From assembly GCA_040217155.1 (NCBI GenBank), contig JAVJNS010000036.1:186001-250000 (forward strand): 64,000 nucleotides of DNA, given 5' to 3'. The position numbers and the translations under genes are program-made. The notes below the pieces were generated by a model, which was not told where the DNA came from, made no database searches, and saw only the letters and a list, made by a program, of their open reading frames with translations. Positions 50,427-60,816 of the stretch are shown one piece after another. The DNA is from Pelagibius sp040217155. GTDB taxonomy: Bacteria; Pseudomonadota; Alphaproteobacteria; Kiloniellales; Kiloniellaceae. Position 1 is the first letter of the stretch. Each line of letters starts with the position of its first letter.

Positions 50427-52727
50427 GTGTGTCGCGGACGGTTGCTCGTCGTCGTCTTGGCGTATCTGCTGTCCAGTGCAGCGTGGCTGGGGGTTCCCCA
50501 AACGGGGTTTGCACAAACGATCCTGTCCGGGGGGCGGATCGAGGCGATCCGCGTAGAGGGCACGCAGCGTATCGAAGCGGCGACCGTTCGCTCCTACATG
50601 CGCGTCAATCCCGGAGATCCCTTCGATCCGGTTCGCCTTGACAGCTCGCTGAAGAATCTCTTCGCGACCGGCCTTTTCGCCGACGTTCGCCTCGACCGCG
50701 AAGGCGACGTGCTGATCGTCGTCGTCGACGAAAACCCGATCGTCAACCGCATCGCTTTCGAAGGCAATCAGCGCATCGACGACGAGGCGTTGCAGCAGGA
50801 AATAGAACTGCGGCCGCGCGTGGTCTTCACCCGCGCCAAGGTGCAGAGCGACACCAATCGCCTGCTTGAAATCTATCGCCGCTCCGGCCGCTTCGCCGCG
50901 ACCGTCGAGCCCAAGGTCATCCAGCTCGAACAAAACCGCGTCGACCTTGCCTTCGAGATCGACGAAGGGCCGCTGACTTCCATTCGCTCGATCAACTTCA
51001 TCGGAAACCGCGAGTTCTCGGATTCTACTCTGCGCGAGGAAGTGACGACCCTCGAAGCGTCGTTCTGGAACTTCTTTTCGACTTCCGACACCTATGATCC
51101 CGACCGTCTGACCTTCGACCGTGAATTGCTGCGCCGCTTCTATCTCAACGAGGGCTACGCCGACTTCCGCGTGGTTTCGGTCATCGCCGAGTTGACTCCC
51201 GACCAGCAGGATTTCATCGTCACCTTCACGGTGGAAGAGGGGCCGCGCTACACCTTCGGTCAGATCGGCTTGGAAACCGGCCTGCGCAATCTCGACCCGG
51301 AGACTCTGCGCGGTGAGGTGACCACCGAGGAAGGCGACTGGTATGACGCAGGCGAAGTCGACAGGACCATCGAAGCCTTGACCGACGCGGTCGGCGATCT
51401 CGGCTACGCTTTCGTCGACATTCGCCCGCGCGTGCAGCGCGACCGCGACAACCTGACCATCGCCATCGTCTTCGACATCCAGGAAGGCCCGAAGGTCTTC
51501 GTCGAACGGATCGAAATCGAAGGCAACAGCCGCACGCTTGACCGCGTCATTCGCCGCGAGTTTCGCTTGGTCGAGGGCGACGCGTTCAATACCTCGAAGC
51601 TGCGCCGCTCGCGCCAGAGGGTGCAGAACCTCGGCTTCTTCAAGACAGTGACGGTTGAGAACGAGCCGGGCAGCGCCCCGGACCGCACGATCGTGAAGGT
51701 CGAGGTCGAGGAACAGTCGACCGGCGACGTGACCTTCGGCGCCGGCTTCTCTTCTGCCGACGGCCCGATCGGCAACATCGGCATCCGCGAGCGCAATCTG
51801 CTCGGCCGGGGTCAGGACCTGCGCCTCGGCTTCACGCTGGCGGGCGAAGCCAGCCAGCTCGATTTCAGCTTTACCGAGCCCTATTTCCTCGATCGCAATC
51901 TTGCTGCGGGCATCGATCTCTATCGGACGACCAATGACCGAAGCGACGAAAGCTCCTTCGAGGAAGAACGCATCGGCGGCTCGCTGCGCGGCGGCTTCAA
52001 TATCACCGACGAGGTCCGCAACGTCGTTCGCTACACACTCGAGAACAGGGATATCACCGACATCGACGGCGGCGCTTCATTGCTGGTCCGGTCGGAGCAG
52101 GGCGCGACCCTGCGCTCGGGGATCAGCAACGAAATCACCTATGACACGCGCGATTCCCGTTTCGACCCTCGTGAGGGAATCATCACCAGTCTGCGCACCG
52201 AATTCTTCGGACTCGGCGGCGACGTGACCTTCGTGCGCACTTCCGTGTCCGCAGGCTACTACTACACAGTCTATGAAGACTGGACGCTGAGCCTGCGCGG
52301 TTCTGGCGGCACCATCGCCGGTGTCGGGGAGGACACGCGGATCTCCGACCGTTTTTTCCGCGGCGGCGGCAACCCGCGCGGCTTCGAGTTCGGCGGCATA
52401 GGACCTCGCGATGCCAGCACCGGAGACGCCCTGGGCGGCAAGCACTACTATACCGGCACGGTGGAAGCGGCCTTCCCCTTGGATCTGCCCTTCGACCTGG
52501 ATGTTCGCGGCCGCGTGTTCACCGATATCGGCGCGGCCTGGAACATTGATGACAACAGCATTCCCGTCAGTTTGCAGGATTCGAGTTCGCCGCGCGTGAC
52601 GGTCGGTACGGGTATATCCTGGAATTCGCCCTTTGGCCCGCTGGTCCTCGACGTTGGCTACGCCGTCATCAAGGAAGACTTCGACGAAACTGAAATCTTC
52701 AGCTTCAGCTTCGGAACGCAGTTCTAG
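50427..52727 (+). CDS. bamA: Outer membrane protein assembly factor BamA
   Basis: Central beta-barrel of the machinery that folds outer-membrane proteins. A signal peptide at residues 1-28 ends in GFAQ. Five POTRA domains follow (to about residue 420), then the 16-strand barrel. The conserved barrel motif FFRGGGNPRGFEFGG marks loop 6, and the protein ends in the C-terminal Phe of Omp signals. Translation starts at GTG 50427 with AAGGACAAGGAAA upstream. Length 766 aa is typical. Confidence 0.96.
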   Translation: MCRGRLLVVVLAYLLSSAAWLGVPQTGFAQTILSGGRIEAIRVEGTQRIEAATVRSYMRVNPGDPFDPVRLDSSLKNLFATGLFADVRLDREGDVLIVVVDENPIVNRIAFEGNQRIDDEALQQEIELRPRVVFTRAKVQSDTNRLLEIYRRSGRFAATVEPKVIQLEQNRVDLAFEIDEGPLTSIRSINFIGNREFSDSTLREEVTTLEASFWNFFSTSDTYDPDRLTFDRELLRRFYLNEGYADFRVVSVIAELTPDQQDFIVTFTVEEGPRYTFGQIGLETGLRNLDPETLRGEVTTEEGDWYDAGEVDRTIEALTDAVGDLGYAFVDIRPRVQRDRDNLTIAIVFDIQEGPKVFVERIEIEGNSRTLDRVIRREFRLVEGDAFNTSKLRRSRQRVQNLGFFKTVTVENEPGSAPDRTIVKVEVEEQSTGDVTFGAGFSSADGPIGNIGIRERNLLGRGQDLRLGFTLAGEASQLDFSFTEPYFLDRNLAAGIDLYRTTNDRSDESSFEEERIGGSLRGGFNITDEVRNVVRYTLENRDITDIDGGASLLVRSEQGATLRSGISNEITYDTRDSRFDPREGIITSLRTEFFGLGGDVTFVRTSVSAGYYYTVYEDWTLSLRGSGGTIAGVGEDTRISDRFFRGGGNPRGFEFGGIGPRDASTGDALGGKHYYTGTVEAAFPLDLPFDLDVRGRVFTDIGAAWNIDDNSIPVSLQDSSSPRVTVGTGISWNSPFGPLVLDVGYAVIKEDFDETEIFSFSFGTQF

Positions 52728-52851
52728 AGCATGATCGAGTCTGGAGCATGATCGGGTTCTCTGGAGTCGGTCCGATGGCGACAGGCGGCTCATTCGGCAA
52801 GGCGGGAAACGATTCCAGTCAAATGGTTCCAAATAACCTGAACATGCTTTA
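52725..52851. repeat. Palindromic REP-like element between bamA and skp
   Basis: TAGAGCATGATC at the bamA stop is repeated as GGAGCATGATC at 52743-52753 and is mirrored by GAACATGCTTTA at 52840-52851. The arms resemble the GAGCATGATC...GATCATGCTC family of mosaic repeats in alphaproteobacterial genomes. It fills nearly the whole spacer and includes the bamA stop codon. Confidence 0.6.
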
Positions 52852-52857
52852 GGCCCC

Positions 52858-53421
52858 ATGAAGAGGCTTCGCCGCTGGTCGTTGTATCTTGCCGCAACGT
52901 TCTTCCTGCTTGCGGCTCCGATCGCTGCGCCCCTTGCCCAGTTGGAGCGCTCGCCGATCATCGGCGTTATCGATATCCAGGCGGTATTGCGCGAAGCGGC
53001 GGCCGTTCAATCCCTGTCCAAGAAGATCGAAGCGCAGCGCCAGGCAACGAGAGAGGCGATGGAACAGCGCGAGGAAGTCTTGCGCGCGGCGGACATCGAC
53101 CTTGCACAGCGGCGCGCCACGCTGTCTCCAGAGGACTACGCCAGGGAACGCGGGGAACTGGAACAGGAAGGCGTCGCCCTGCAGCGCCAGGCGCAGGAGC
53201 AGCGGCGCTCTCTAGACCTGCTTTTCAGCCGCGGCATGTCGCAGGTGCAGCAGGTACTGGTGCGGATTTCCCAGGACATCGCGCGTGAGAACAATCTTGA
53301 CCTCGTGCTGGCCAAGACGACTGTTATTATTGTCCGCTCGGAGTTCGATTTTACCGACCTGGCCTTGAGGCGACTCAACGCCCAATTGGCGGACGTGGTG
53401 CTCCCGGCGACACCGAACTGA
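52858..53421 (+). CDS. skp: OmpH/Skp family periplasmic chaperone
   Basis: Periplasmic holdase that escorts outer-membrane proteins to BamA. A signal peptide at residues 1-28 ends in PLAQ. The mature chain has the short beta core IIGVIDIQAVLREA and LVLAKTTVIIV flanking two long charged helices that form the tentacles (about residues 55-130). Length 187 aa. It follows bamA and precedes lpxD, the classical order. A convincing ribosome-binding site is not visible. Confidence 0.9.
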   Translation: MKRLRRWSLYLAATFFLLAAPIAAPLAQLERSPIIGVIDIQAVLREAAAVQSLSKKIEAQRQATREAMEQREEVLRAADIDLAQRRATLSPEDYARERGELEQEGVALQRQAQEQRRSLDLLFSRGMSQVQQVLVRISQDIARENNLDLVLAKTTVIIVRSEFDFTDLALRRLNAQLADVVLPATPN

Positions 53422-53443
53422 AGGTTCTTACTGAAGGTATTTC

Positions 53444-54478
53444 ATGGCTGATCGCAGATTCTTCGACAATGTGGGGCCCTTCAGCCTGTCGGCCCTGGCA
53501 GAGATCGCAGAGGCGGAAGTGGCTGACGGCGTGGACGCCGCCAAGTCCTTTTCGGACGTCGCGCCGCTGGGTACCGCCGGCCCCGACGATGTCAGCTTTC
53601 TCGACAACCGGCGCTATATCGGCCAGTTCACCGAAAGCAGGGCCGGGGCCTGCATCGTCGATCCGGAATTCGCCGACCGCGCCCCGGCCGGCATGCTGCT
53701 GCTGCTGACCAAGCGGCCTTACCGCGGCTACGCCAAGGTGGCGCAGGCATTCTATCCCCTGCCGCCCGCCAGACCGGGCGTGCACCCCAGTGCCGTGGTC
53801 GATGCCGGCGCCAGCCTGGGCGAAGGCAGCGAAGTCGGCCCCGGCGTGGTGATCGGCGCCGCCGCGGTCATCGGGCGCGGCTGCCGGATCGAGGCCAACT
53901 GCGTGGTCGGCGATGCGGTGATGATCGGCGACGGCACGGTGGTCGGTCCGAATGTTTCGCTCGCCTACTGCACCATCGGACGGGCTTGCCAGATCCATGC
54001 CGGAGCGCGGATCGGCACCCGTGGATTCGGCTTTTCCATGGATCCCGAGGGTTTCGTCGATGTGCCGCAGCTGGGCCGGGTTGTGGTCGAAGACGGTGTG
54101 GAAATCGGGGCCAACACGACCATTGACCGTGGCGCCGGGCCGGATACCGTGATCGGGGCCGGAGCGAAGATTGATAATCTGGTGCAGATCGGGCACAACG
54201 TGCGCATCGGGCGTGGCTGCGTGCTGGTGGCTCAATCCGGCGTCGCCGGCAGCAGCGTTCTGCAGGACTTCGTCGCCGTGGCGGCACAGGCCGGCATTTC
54301 CGGTCATCTGAAGATCGGCACGGGCGCGCAGGTCGGGGCCAAGGCCGGCGTGATGCGCGACATCCCGAGCGGGATGACGGTACTAGGCAGTCCCGCGCGG
54401 CCGGTGCGGGAGTTTTTCCGGCTCTGTGCCATCTGGGAACGGCAGTTGAAGGCAAGAGGCAAGAAGAAGGATGAATAA
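53444..54478 (+). CDS. lpxD: UDP-3-O-acylglucosamine N-acyltransferase
   Basis: Third step of lipid A synthesis, adding the N-linked hydroxyacyl chain. The uridine-binding N-terminal domain (DVSFLDNRRY) is followed by a left-handed beta helix of hexapeptide repeats. The catalytic histidine lies in DNLVQIGHNVRIG, and EIGANTTIDRGAG is conserved. Length 344 aa. It overlaps fabZ by 8 nt. Confidence 0.95.
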   Translation: MADRRFFDNVGPFSLSALAEIAEAEVADGVDAAKSFSDVAPLGTAGPDDVSFLDNRRYIGQFTESRAGACIVDPEFADRAPAGMLLLLTKRPYRGYAKVAQAFYPLPPARPGVHPSAVVDAGASLGEGSEVGPGVVIGAAAVIGRGCRIEANCVVGDAVMIGDGTVVGPNVSLAYCTIGRACQIHAGARIGTRGFGFSMDPEGFVDVPQLGRVVVEDGVEIGANTTIDRGAGPDTVIGAGAKIDNLVQIGHNVRIGRGCVLVAQSGVAGSSVLQDFVAVAAQAGISGHLKIGTGAQVGAKAGVMRDIPSGMTVLGSPARPVREFFRLCAIWERQLKARGKKKDE

Positions 54479-54941
54479 GGAGACCTCGGAGCAGCAGGCA
54501 GCCACTCAGTTGAACGTCCATGACATCATGGAGTTGCTGCCTCATAGATTCCCGTTCCTGATGATCGACCGGGTCGAGGACATCGTCCTTGGCGAAAGCG
54601 CCACCGGCATCAAGAACGTCACCATCAACGAACCTTTCTTTCAGGGCCACTTTCCCGAACAGGCGGTGATGCCCGGTGTGCTGCTGATCGAATCCATGGC
54701 GCAGACCGCCGCGGCCCTGGTCATGTACACCCTGGGCAAGGAAGCCCATGGCAAATTGGTCTACTTCATGACCGTCGACGAGGCCCGCTTTCGCAAACCG
54801 GTGGTGCCCGGCGACAGCGTCAAGATCAAGGTAACGCGCGTTCAGAACCGCCGCAGCGTCTGGAAGTTCAAGGGCGATGCCCTGGTCGAAGGCACCCTGG
54901 TCGCCAATGCCAGTTTTGCCGCCATGATCGTCGGTTACTGA
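54471..54941 (+). CDS. fabZ: 3-hydroxyacyl-ACP dehydratase FabZ
   Basis: Hot-dog-fold dehydratase of fatty acid elongation, competing with LpxA for hydroxyacyl-ACP. The active site is GHFPEQAVMPGVLLIES with H60 and E74, preceded by LLPHRFPFLMIDRV. Length 156 aa. Its stop overlaps the lpxA start by one base, a coupling that could help balance phospholipid and lipid A supply. Confidence 0.96.
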   Translation: MNKETSEQQAATQLNVHDIMELLPHRFPFLMIDRVEDIVLGESATGIKNVTINEPFFQGHFPEQAVMPGVLLIESMAQTAAALVMYTLGKEAHGKLVYFMTVDEARFRKPVVPGDSVKIKVTRVQNRRSVWKFKGDALVEGTLVANASFAAMIVGY

Positions 54942-55732
54942 TGGCGGAGGTCCATCCGACCGCCGTCGTCGACCCCGCCGCGACCATCGGCGCGGGTTGC
55001 GCCATCGGCCCCTACTGCGTGATCGGACCGCATGTGGTGCTCGGCGACGAGGTCAAGCTGCATAGTCACGTGGTGATCGACGGCAGGACCACGGTCGGCG
55101 CGCGCACCCAGATCTATCCCTTCTCCTCCATCGGGCAGCCACCCCAGGACCTCAAGTACAAGGGCGAGCCCTCGGAACTGCGCATCGGCAGCGACAACGT
55201 CATCCGCGAGCACGTCACCATGAACGCGGGCACCGAGGGCGGCGGCATGGTCACCGAGGTCGGCAAGGGCTGCCTCTTCATGCCGGGCAGCCACGTCGCC
55301 CACGACTGCAAGCTCGGCAACAATGTCATCATGGCCAACAACGCGACACTGGCCGGCCACGTAGTGCTGGAGGACCATGTCATCATGGGGGGCCTGTCGG
55401 GCGCCCAGCAGTACGTGCGGATTGGGCGCAACGCCATCATCGGCGCCATGGCCGGCGCGAAGAGCGACGTGATCCCCTTCGGCATGGTCATGGGCCGGCC
55501 CGGCCTGCTGGCCGGCCTCAACATCGTGGGCCTGAAGCGGGCCGGGGTCGGCTCCAAGGAGATCCAGGCACTGATGAAGGCCTACGACCACCTGTTCGGC
55601 AAGGAAGGCACCTTCGCCGAGCGCATCGAAACCGTGGAGAAGACCTACGGTGGCCAGCGCACGGTCGATGCCCTGCTCGGCTTCCTCAAGGCCGAGACCT
55701 CCCGCCCCATCCTGCAGCCGGAAGACGGCTAA
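54941..55732 (+). CDS. lpxA: UDP-N-acetylglucosamine acyltransferase
   Basis: First step of lipid A synthesis. The hexapeptide beta-helix opens with VHPTAVVDPAATIGAGCAIG. The catalytic H121 lies in GSHVAHDCKLGNN. A C-terminal helical domain contains the usual GLKRAG. Length 263 aa. It overlaps lpxI by one base. Confidence 0.96.
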   Translation: MAEVHPTAVVDPAATIGAGCAIGPYCVIGPHVVLGDEVKLHSHVVIDGRTTVGARTQIYPFSSIGQPPQDLKYKGEPSELRIGSDNVIREHVTMNAGTEGGGMVTEVGKGCLFMPGSHVAHDCKLGNNVIMANNATLAGHVVLEDHVIMGGLSGAQQYVRIGRNAIIGAMAGAKSDVIPFGMVMGRPGLLAGLNIVGLKRAGVGSKEIQALMKAYDHLFGKEGTFAERIETVEKTYGGQRTVDALLGFLKAETSRPILQPEDG

Positions 55733-56574
55733 TGACCGGGCCGCTCGGTATCGTGGCCGGCGGCGGATCGCTTCCACGCCGGCTGGTCGAGGCGTGCCGG
55801 ACATCGGGGCGCGGCGCTTTCGTCATCGCCATCCAGGGGCACACCGAACCGAAGACGGTCGACGGCGTGGATCACCTGTGGATCCGCATCGGACAGAGCG
55901 AAAAGGCGGTGCGCGCGCTGCAGGACGCCGGCGCCCGGGAATTGGTCATGGTCGGCGCGGTGAAGCGGCCCAGCATGACCGAACTGCGCCCCGACCGTAA
56001 GACCTTCAAGTTTCTCGCCAAGATCGGCTTCAACAGCCTGGGCGACGACGGCCTGCTGGGCGCCGTCGTGAAGGGCCTGGAGGCGGAGGGCTTCACCCTG
56101 CGCGGCGTCGAGGAGTTCCTCCACGACCTGCTGGCCGAGGAGGGCTGCTTCGGCCAGGTCGAGCCCGACGAAGCGGCGTGGCGCGATATCCGCCGCGGCA
56201 TCGCCGTGGTGCGGGCCATGGGCGCCGCCGACGTCGGCCAAGCGACGGTGATCCAGGACGGCCTGGTGCTTGGTGTCGAGGCGCTTGAGGGCACCGATGC
56301 CCTTTTGCAGCGCTGCGGCCCACTGCGCCGCGAAGGGCCCGGCGGCGTCCTGGTGAAACTCAGCAAGCCGGGCCAGGAGCGCCGCGCCGATCTGCCGACC
56401 ATCGGCGTGACCACGATGGAAGGCGCCGCTGCGGCCGGGCTGCGCGGCGTCGCTGTCGAGGCCGGCGGCACCCTGGTGGTCGATGCGCCGGCGGTGATCG
56501 ATACCGCCGACCGGCTGGGCCTGTTTCTCGTCGGCTTAAAAAGCCATCCCGAGACGGAAGCGGCGGTCGAATGA
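55732..56574 (+). CDS. lpxI: UDP-2,3-diacylglucosamine pyrophosphatase LpxI
   Basis: Hydrolyses UDP-2,3-diacylglucosamine to lipid X in lipid A synthesis; the LpxI (DUF1009) alternative to LpxH. Motifs are GIVAGGGSLPRRLVE at the N-terminus, VGAVKRPSMTELRPD, and the C-terminal LPTIGVTTMEGAAAAGLRGVAVEAG. Length 280 aa. Position between lpxA and lpxB supports the call. ATGA overlap with lpxB. Confidence 0.94.
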   Translation: MTGPLGIVAGGGSLPRRLVEACRTSGRGAFVIAIQGHTEPKTVDGVDHLWIRIGQSEKAVRALQDAGARELVMVGAVKRPSMTELRPDRKTFKFLAKIGFNSLGDDGLLGAVVKGLEAEGFTLRGVEEFLHDLLAEEGCFGQVEPDEAAWRDIRRGIAVVRAMGAADVGQATVIQDGLVLGVEALEGTDALLQRCGPLRREGPGGVLVKLSKPGQERRADLPTIGVTTMEGAAAAGLRGVAVEAGGTLVVDAPAVIDTADRLGLFLVGLKSHPETEAAVE

Positions 56575-57767
56575 GCGGCCCCGCACCCGGCGAGTCCGCC
56601 GCTACGGGGCCGCTGATCTTCCTCATCGCCGGGGAGCCGTCGGGCGATCTGCTGGGCGCCAGGCTGATGGCCGCCCTGCGGGAAGAAACCGGCGGTAAGG
56701 TGCGCTTTGCCGGGGTTGGCGGAGAACTCATGACCCGCGCGGGCCTGACGAGCCGCTTTCCGATCCGGGACCTGGCGGTCATGGGCTTCCTCGAAGTGCT
56801 GCCGCATCTCGTTACCATTCTGCGGCGCCTGCGCCAGACCGTGGCCGCGGCAAAGGATTTGCGGCCCGACGCGGTGGTCACCATCGACTCGCCGAGTTTC
56901 ACGCTGGAAGTCGCGCAGCGCCTGAAGGGACAGGGTTTTCCCCTGATCCACTACGTTGCCCCGCAGGTCTGGGCCTGGAAGCCGTGGCGCGCCAAACAGA
57001 TGTCCGGCTACCTCGACAGCCTGCTGGCGCTGCTGCCTTTCGAGCCGCCTTATTTTCAGCGTCACGGCCTGTCGGCGCATTTCGTCGGTCATCCCGCGGT
57101 GGAAGCCGCCGGGCCGCAGAGCGCGGTGTCGGGCGAAGACGACCCGCCCACACTGGTCGTGCTGCCGGGCAGCCGCCGCGGCGAAGTGAACAAGCTTCTG
57201 CCGGTCTTCGCCGAGGTCGTGCGCGCCCTGGCGGCGCGGCACCCGGATCTTCGCGTGATCGTTCCGACCGTCGAGACGGTCGAGGATCTGGTCCGCTCGC
57301 GGGTCGCCGGTTGGCCGCTGCCGGTCGCGGTGGTGCGCGGCGCCGAGGCCAAGGCCGAGGCCTTCGCGGCGGCGACGGCAGCGCTGGCCGCCTCCGGCAC
57401 GGTGGCGCTTGAGTTGGGCGTGGCCGGCGTGCCGGCGGTGGTCGCCTACCGCTTCGCCGGCTTCGTCGGCTTGATGCCGATCTCGTGGACCGGCGCGCCC
57501 TTCGCCAGCCTGGTGAACATCATCGCCAAGCGCGAGGTGCAGCCGGAATTCCTGCAGCGGCAATGCCGCGCCGACCGCATCCTGCCGGCGGTCGAGCGCC
57601 TGCTGATCGATCCGCTGGCCCGCGGCGAACAGCGTGCCGCCTACCTCGGCGTGATCGCGGCCCTGACGCCGCCGGAGGCTTCGCCCAGCCGCGCCGCCGC
57701 CCGACGTATCCTCGAGACCCTCACGGCCGAGCGTTCCAGGCCGGCTTCCGAGCGGCGAATTGAATAA
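56571..57767 (+). CDS. lpxB: Lipid-A-disaccharide synthase
   Basis: GT19 glycosyltransferase joining UDP-diacylglucosamine to lipid X. Motifs are IAGEPSGDLLGARLMAAL, VGGELMTRAGL, HYVAPQVWAWKPWRAKQM and the donor-site ASGTVALELGVAGVPAVVAYR. Length 398 aa. It ends the lipid A gene run, with a terminator straddling its stop codon. Confidence 0.95.
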   Translation: MSGPAPGESAATGPLIFLIAGEPSGDLLGARLMAALREETGGKVRFAGVGGELMTRAGLTSRFPIRDLAVMGFLEVLPHLVTILRRLRQTVAAAKDLRPDAVVTIDSPSFTLEVAQRLKGQGFPLIHYVAPQVWAWKPWRAKQMSGYLDSLLALLPFEPPYFQRHGLSAHFVGHPAVEAAGPQSAVSGEDDPPTLVVLPGSRRGEVNKLLPVFAEVVRALAARHPDLRVIVPTVETVEDLVRSRVAGWPLPVAVVRGAEAKAEAFAAATAALAASGTVALELGVAGVPAVVAYRFAGFVGLMPISWTGAPFASLVNIIAKREVQPEFLQRQCRADRILPAVERLLIDPLARGEQRAAYLGVIAALTPPEASPSRAAARRILETLTAERSRPASERRIE

Positions 57768-57796
57768 GGGCGCCACTGCCGTCGCAGGGCGCCCTT
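57766..57796. terminator. Bidirectional terminator between lpxB and gltA
   Basis: AAGGGCGCC at 57766-57774 and GGCGCCCTT at 57788-57796 form a perfect 9-bp stem with a 13-nt loop. The convergent genes on either side (lpxB plus, gltA minus) suggest that one hairpin serves both. Confidence 0.65.
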
Positions 57797-57816
57797 AAAG
57801 CACTTTGCGCCGGGTC

Positions 57817-59136
<1,320 letters not shown>

Positions 59137-59246
59137 ATTCCCGTTCCCTCGACTGTAAGAGTTCCCGCTGGCGTTGCGCGATGTTGTGCGCGAGCATAGT
59201 GAAACCGAGCGATTCAATCAATTACCGCGGCGCAGCATAGAGGCCG

Positions 59247-60665
59247 CTACAGCACGGCCTGATCGGCGATCCGGGCCAGCGATTCTTCGCGGCCCAGCAC
59301 CGCCGCGACTTCGAAGATGCCCGGCGAAGTATTCGATCCGCTGAGCGCCGCACGCAATGGCTGGGCGACGTCGCCGAGCTTGCAGTCCTCGGCCTCGGCG
59401 AAGGCGCGCACGGCGGCCTCGACGCCGGACTCACTCCAGTCCGGCAGTTGGCTCAGACTGCCGTGCAGACGCCCCAGACGGGCCCGGGCCTCGGGGTGGA
59501 GGATCTTGTCAGCCTTGGCGTTCAATTTTAGCGGCCGATCAGCGACATAAAATACCGCGTTTTCAGCCAGTTCCACAAGGTTTTTCGCGCGGGCTTTGAG
59601 GCCCTCCATGCCCGCTTCAAGGCGGGCGCGGGCGGTCGCCGACAGGGGCGCGCCGAGCTGTGCTTCCAGACGCGGCGCCAGGATCTCGGCCAGACGCCCC
59701 GAAGGCGCCTCGCGCATGTAGTGGCCGTTCAGGTTCTCCAGCTTCACGAAATCGAAGCGCGACGCCGACTTTCCCACATGATCGAGGTCGAACCACTCGA
59801 CGGCCTGTTCGGTGGCGATAATCTCGTCGTCGCCGTGGGCCCAACCGAGCCGCAGCAGATAGTTGCGCAGCGCTTCCGGCAGGTAGCCGAGGTCGCGGTA
59901 GGCCTCGACGCCCAAGGCGCCGTGCCGCTTGGAGAGCTTGGCCCCGTCCGGCCCGTGGATCAGCGGGATATGGGCGAAGTGCGGCGCTTCCCAGTCGAGC
60001 GCGCGGTAGAGCTGGGTCTGACGAAAGGCGTTGGTCAGGTGGTCGTCGCCGCGGATCACGTGGCTCACGTCCATGTCGTGGTCGTCGACCACCACGGAGA
60101 GCATGTAGGTCGGGGTGCCGTCGGCGCGCAGCAGGATCATGTCGTCGAGTTGGTCGTTGCGCACCGTGACCGGGCCCTGGACGAGGTCCTCGATGACCGT
60201 TTTCCCCTCCTGCGGCATCTTCAGGCGCACCACCGGATTGATCCCGTCCGGCGCTTCCGAGGGGTCGCGGTCGCGCCAGCGCCCGTCGTAGCGCATCGGG
60301 CGGCCCTCGGCCCGGGCCGCGGCGCGCATCTCCTCGAGTTCCGCCGGCGAACAGTAGCAGTGGTAGGCCCGGCCGCCGGCCAGGAGATCCCGTGCCAGGG
60401 CCGCATGCCGCTCGGCGCGGGCGAATTGATAGACCACATCGCCGTCATGATCGAGCCCGAGCCAGCCCAGACCGTCGAGGATCGCGGCGATCGCCGCCTC
60501 GGTCGAGCGCTTGCGGTCGGTGTCTTCGATGCGCAGGCGGAACCTACCGCCGTGGTGGCGCGCGAACAGCCAGTTGAAGAGCGCGGTGCGGGCGCCGCCG
60601 ATGTGCAGAAAGCCGGTGGGCGAGGGCGCGAAGCGCGTCACGACGGGACGGGTGTCGGTGGTCAT
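59247..60665 (-). CDS. gltX: Glutamyl-tRNA synthetase
   Basis: Class I synthetase charging tRNA-Glu. The HIGH motif lies in FAPSPTGFLHIGGARTALFNWL and KMSKS reads KLSKRHG. A possible zinc site CYC is in the connective peptide. Length 472 aa from the ATG at 60665, which matches the family N-terminus. An in-frame extension to 60818 lacks conservation and would collide with the comEC start region. A 151-bp divergent spacer separates it from comEC. Confidence 0.95.
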   Translation of the reverse strand: MTTDTRPVVTRFAPSPTGFLHIGGARTALFNWLFARHHGGRFRLRIEDTDRKRSTEAAIAAILDGLGWLGLDHDGDVVYQFARAERHAALARDLLAGGRAYHCYCSPAELEEMRAAARAEGRPMRYDGRWRDRDPSEAPDGINPVVRLKMPQEGKTVIEDLVQGPVTVRNDQLDDMILLRADGTPTYMLSVVVDDHDMDVSHVIRGDDHLTNAFRQTQLYRALDWEAPHFAHIPLIHGPDGAKLSKRHGALGVEAYRDLGYLPEALRNYLLRLGWAHGDDEIIATEQAVEWFDLDHVGKSASRFDFVKLENLNGHYMREAPSGRLAEILAPRLEAQLGAPLSATARARLEAGMEGLKARAKNLVELAENAVFYVADRPLKLNAKADKILHPEARARLGRLHGSLSQLPDWSESGVEAAVRAFAEAEDCKLGDVAQPLRAALSGSNTSPGIFEVAAVLGREESLARIADQAVL

Positions 60666-60816
60666 GGACAGGTGCCGATAGCTGAAAGGATGGCCAGAAA
60701 GGGTAGCGCGGTTTAGCACAGCCGGTGGAACCTCGGCAAACCGCGCCTGCGCAGCCTTTGCGCGTGTCGTCGCTGGGCTATAATCGCAGCGGTTATCGAA
60801 CCTGCGAAGGGCCGCC

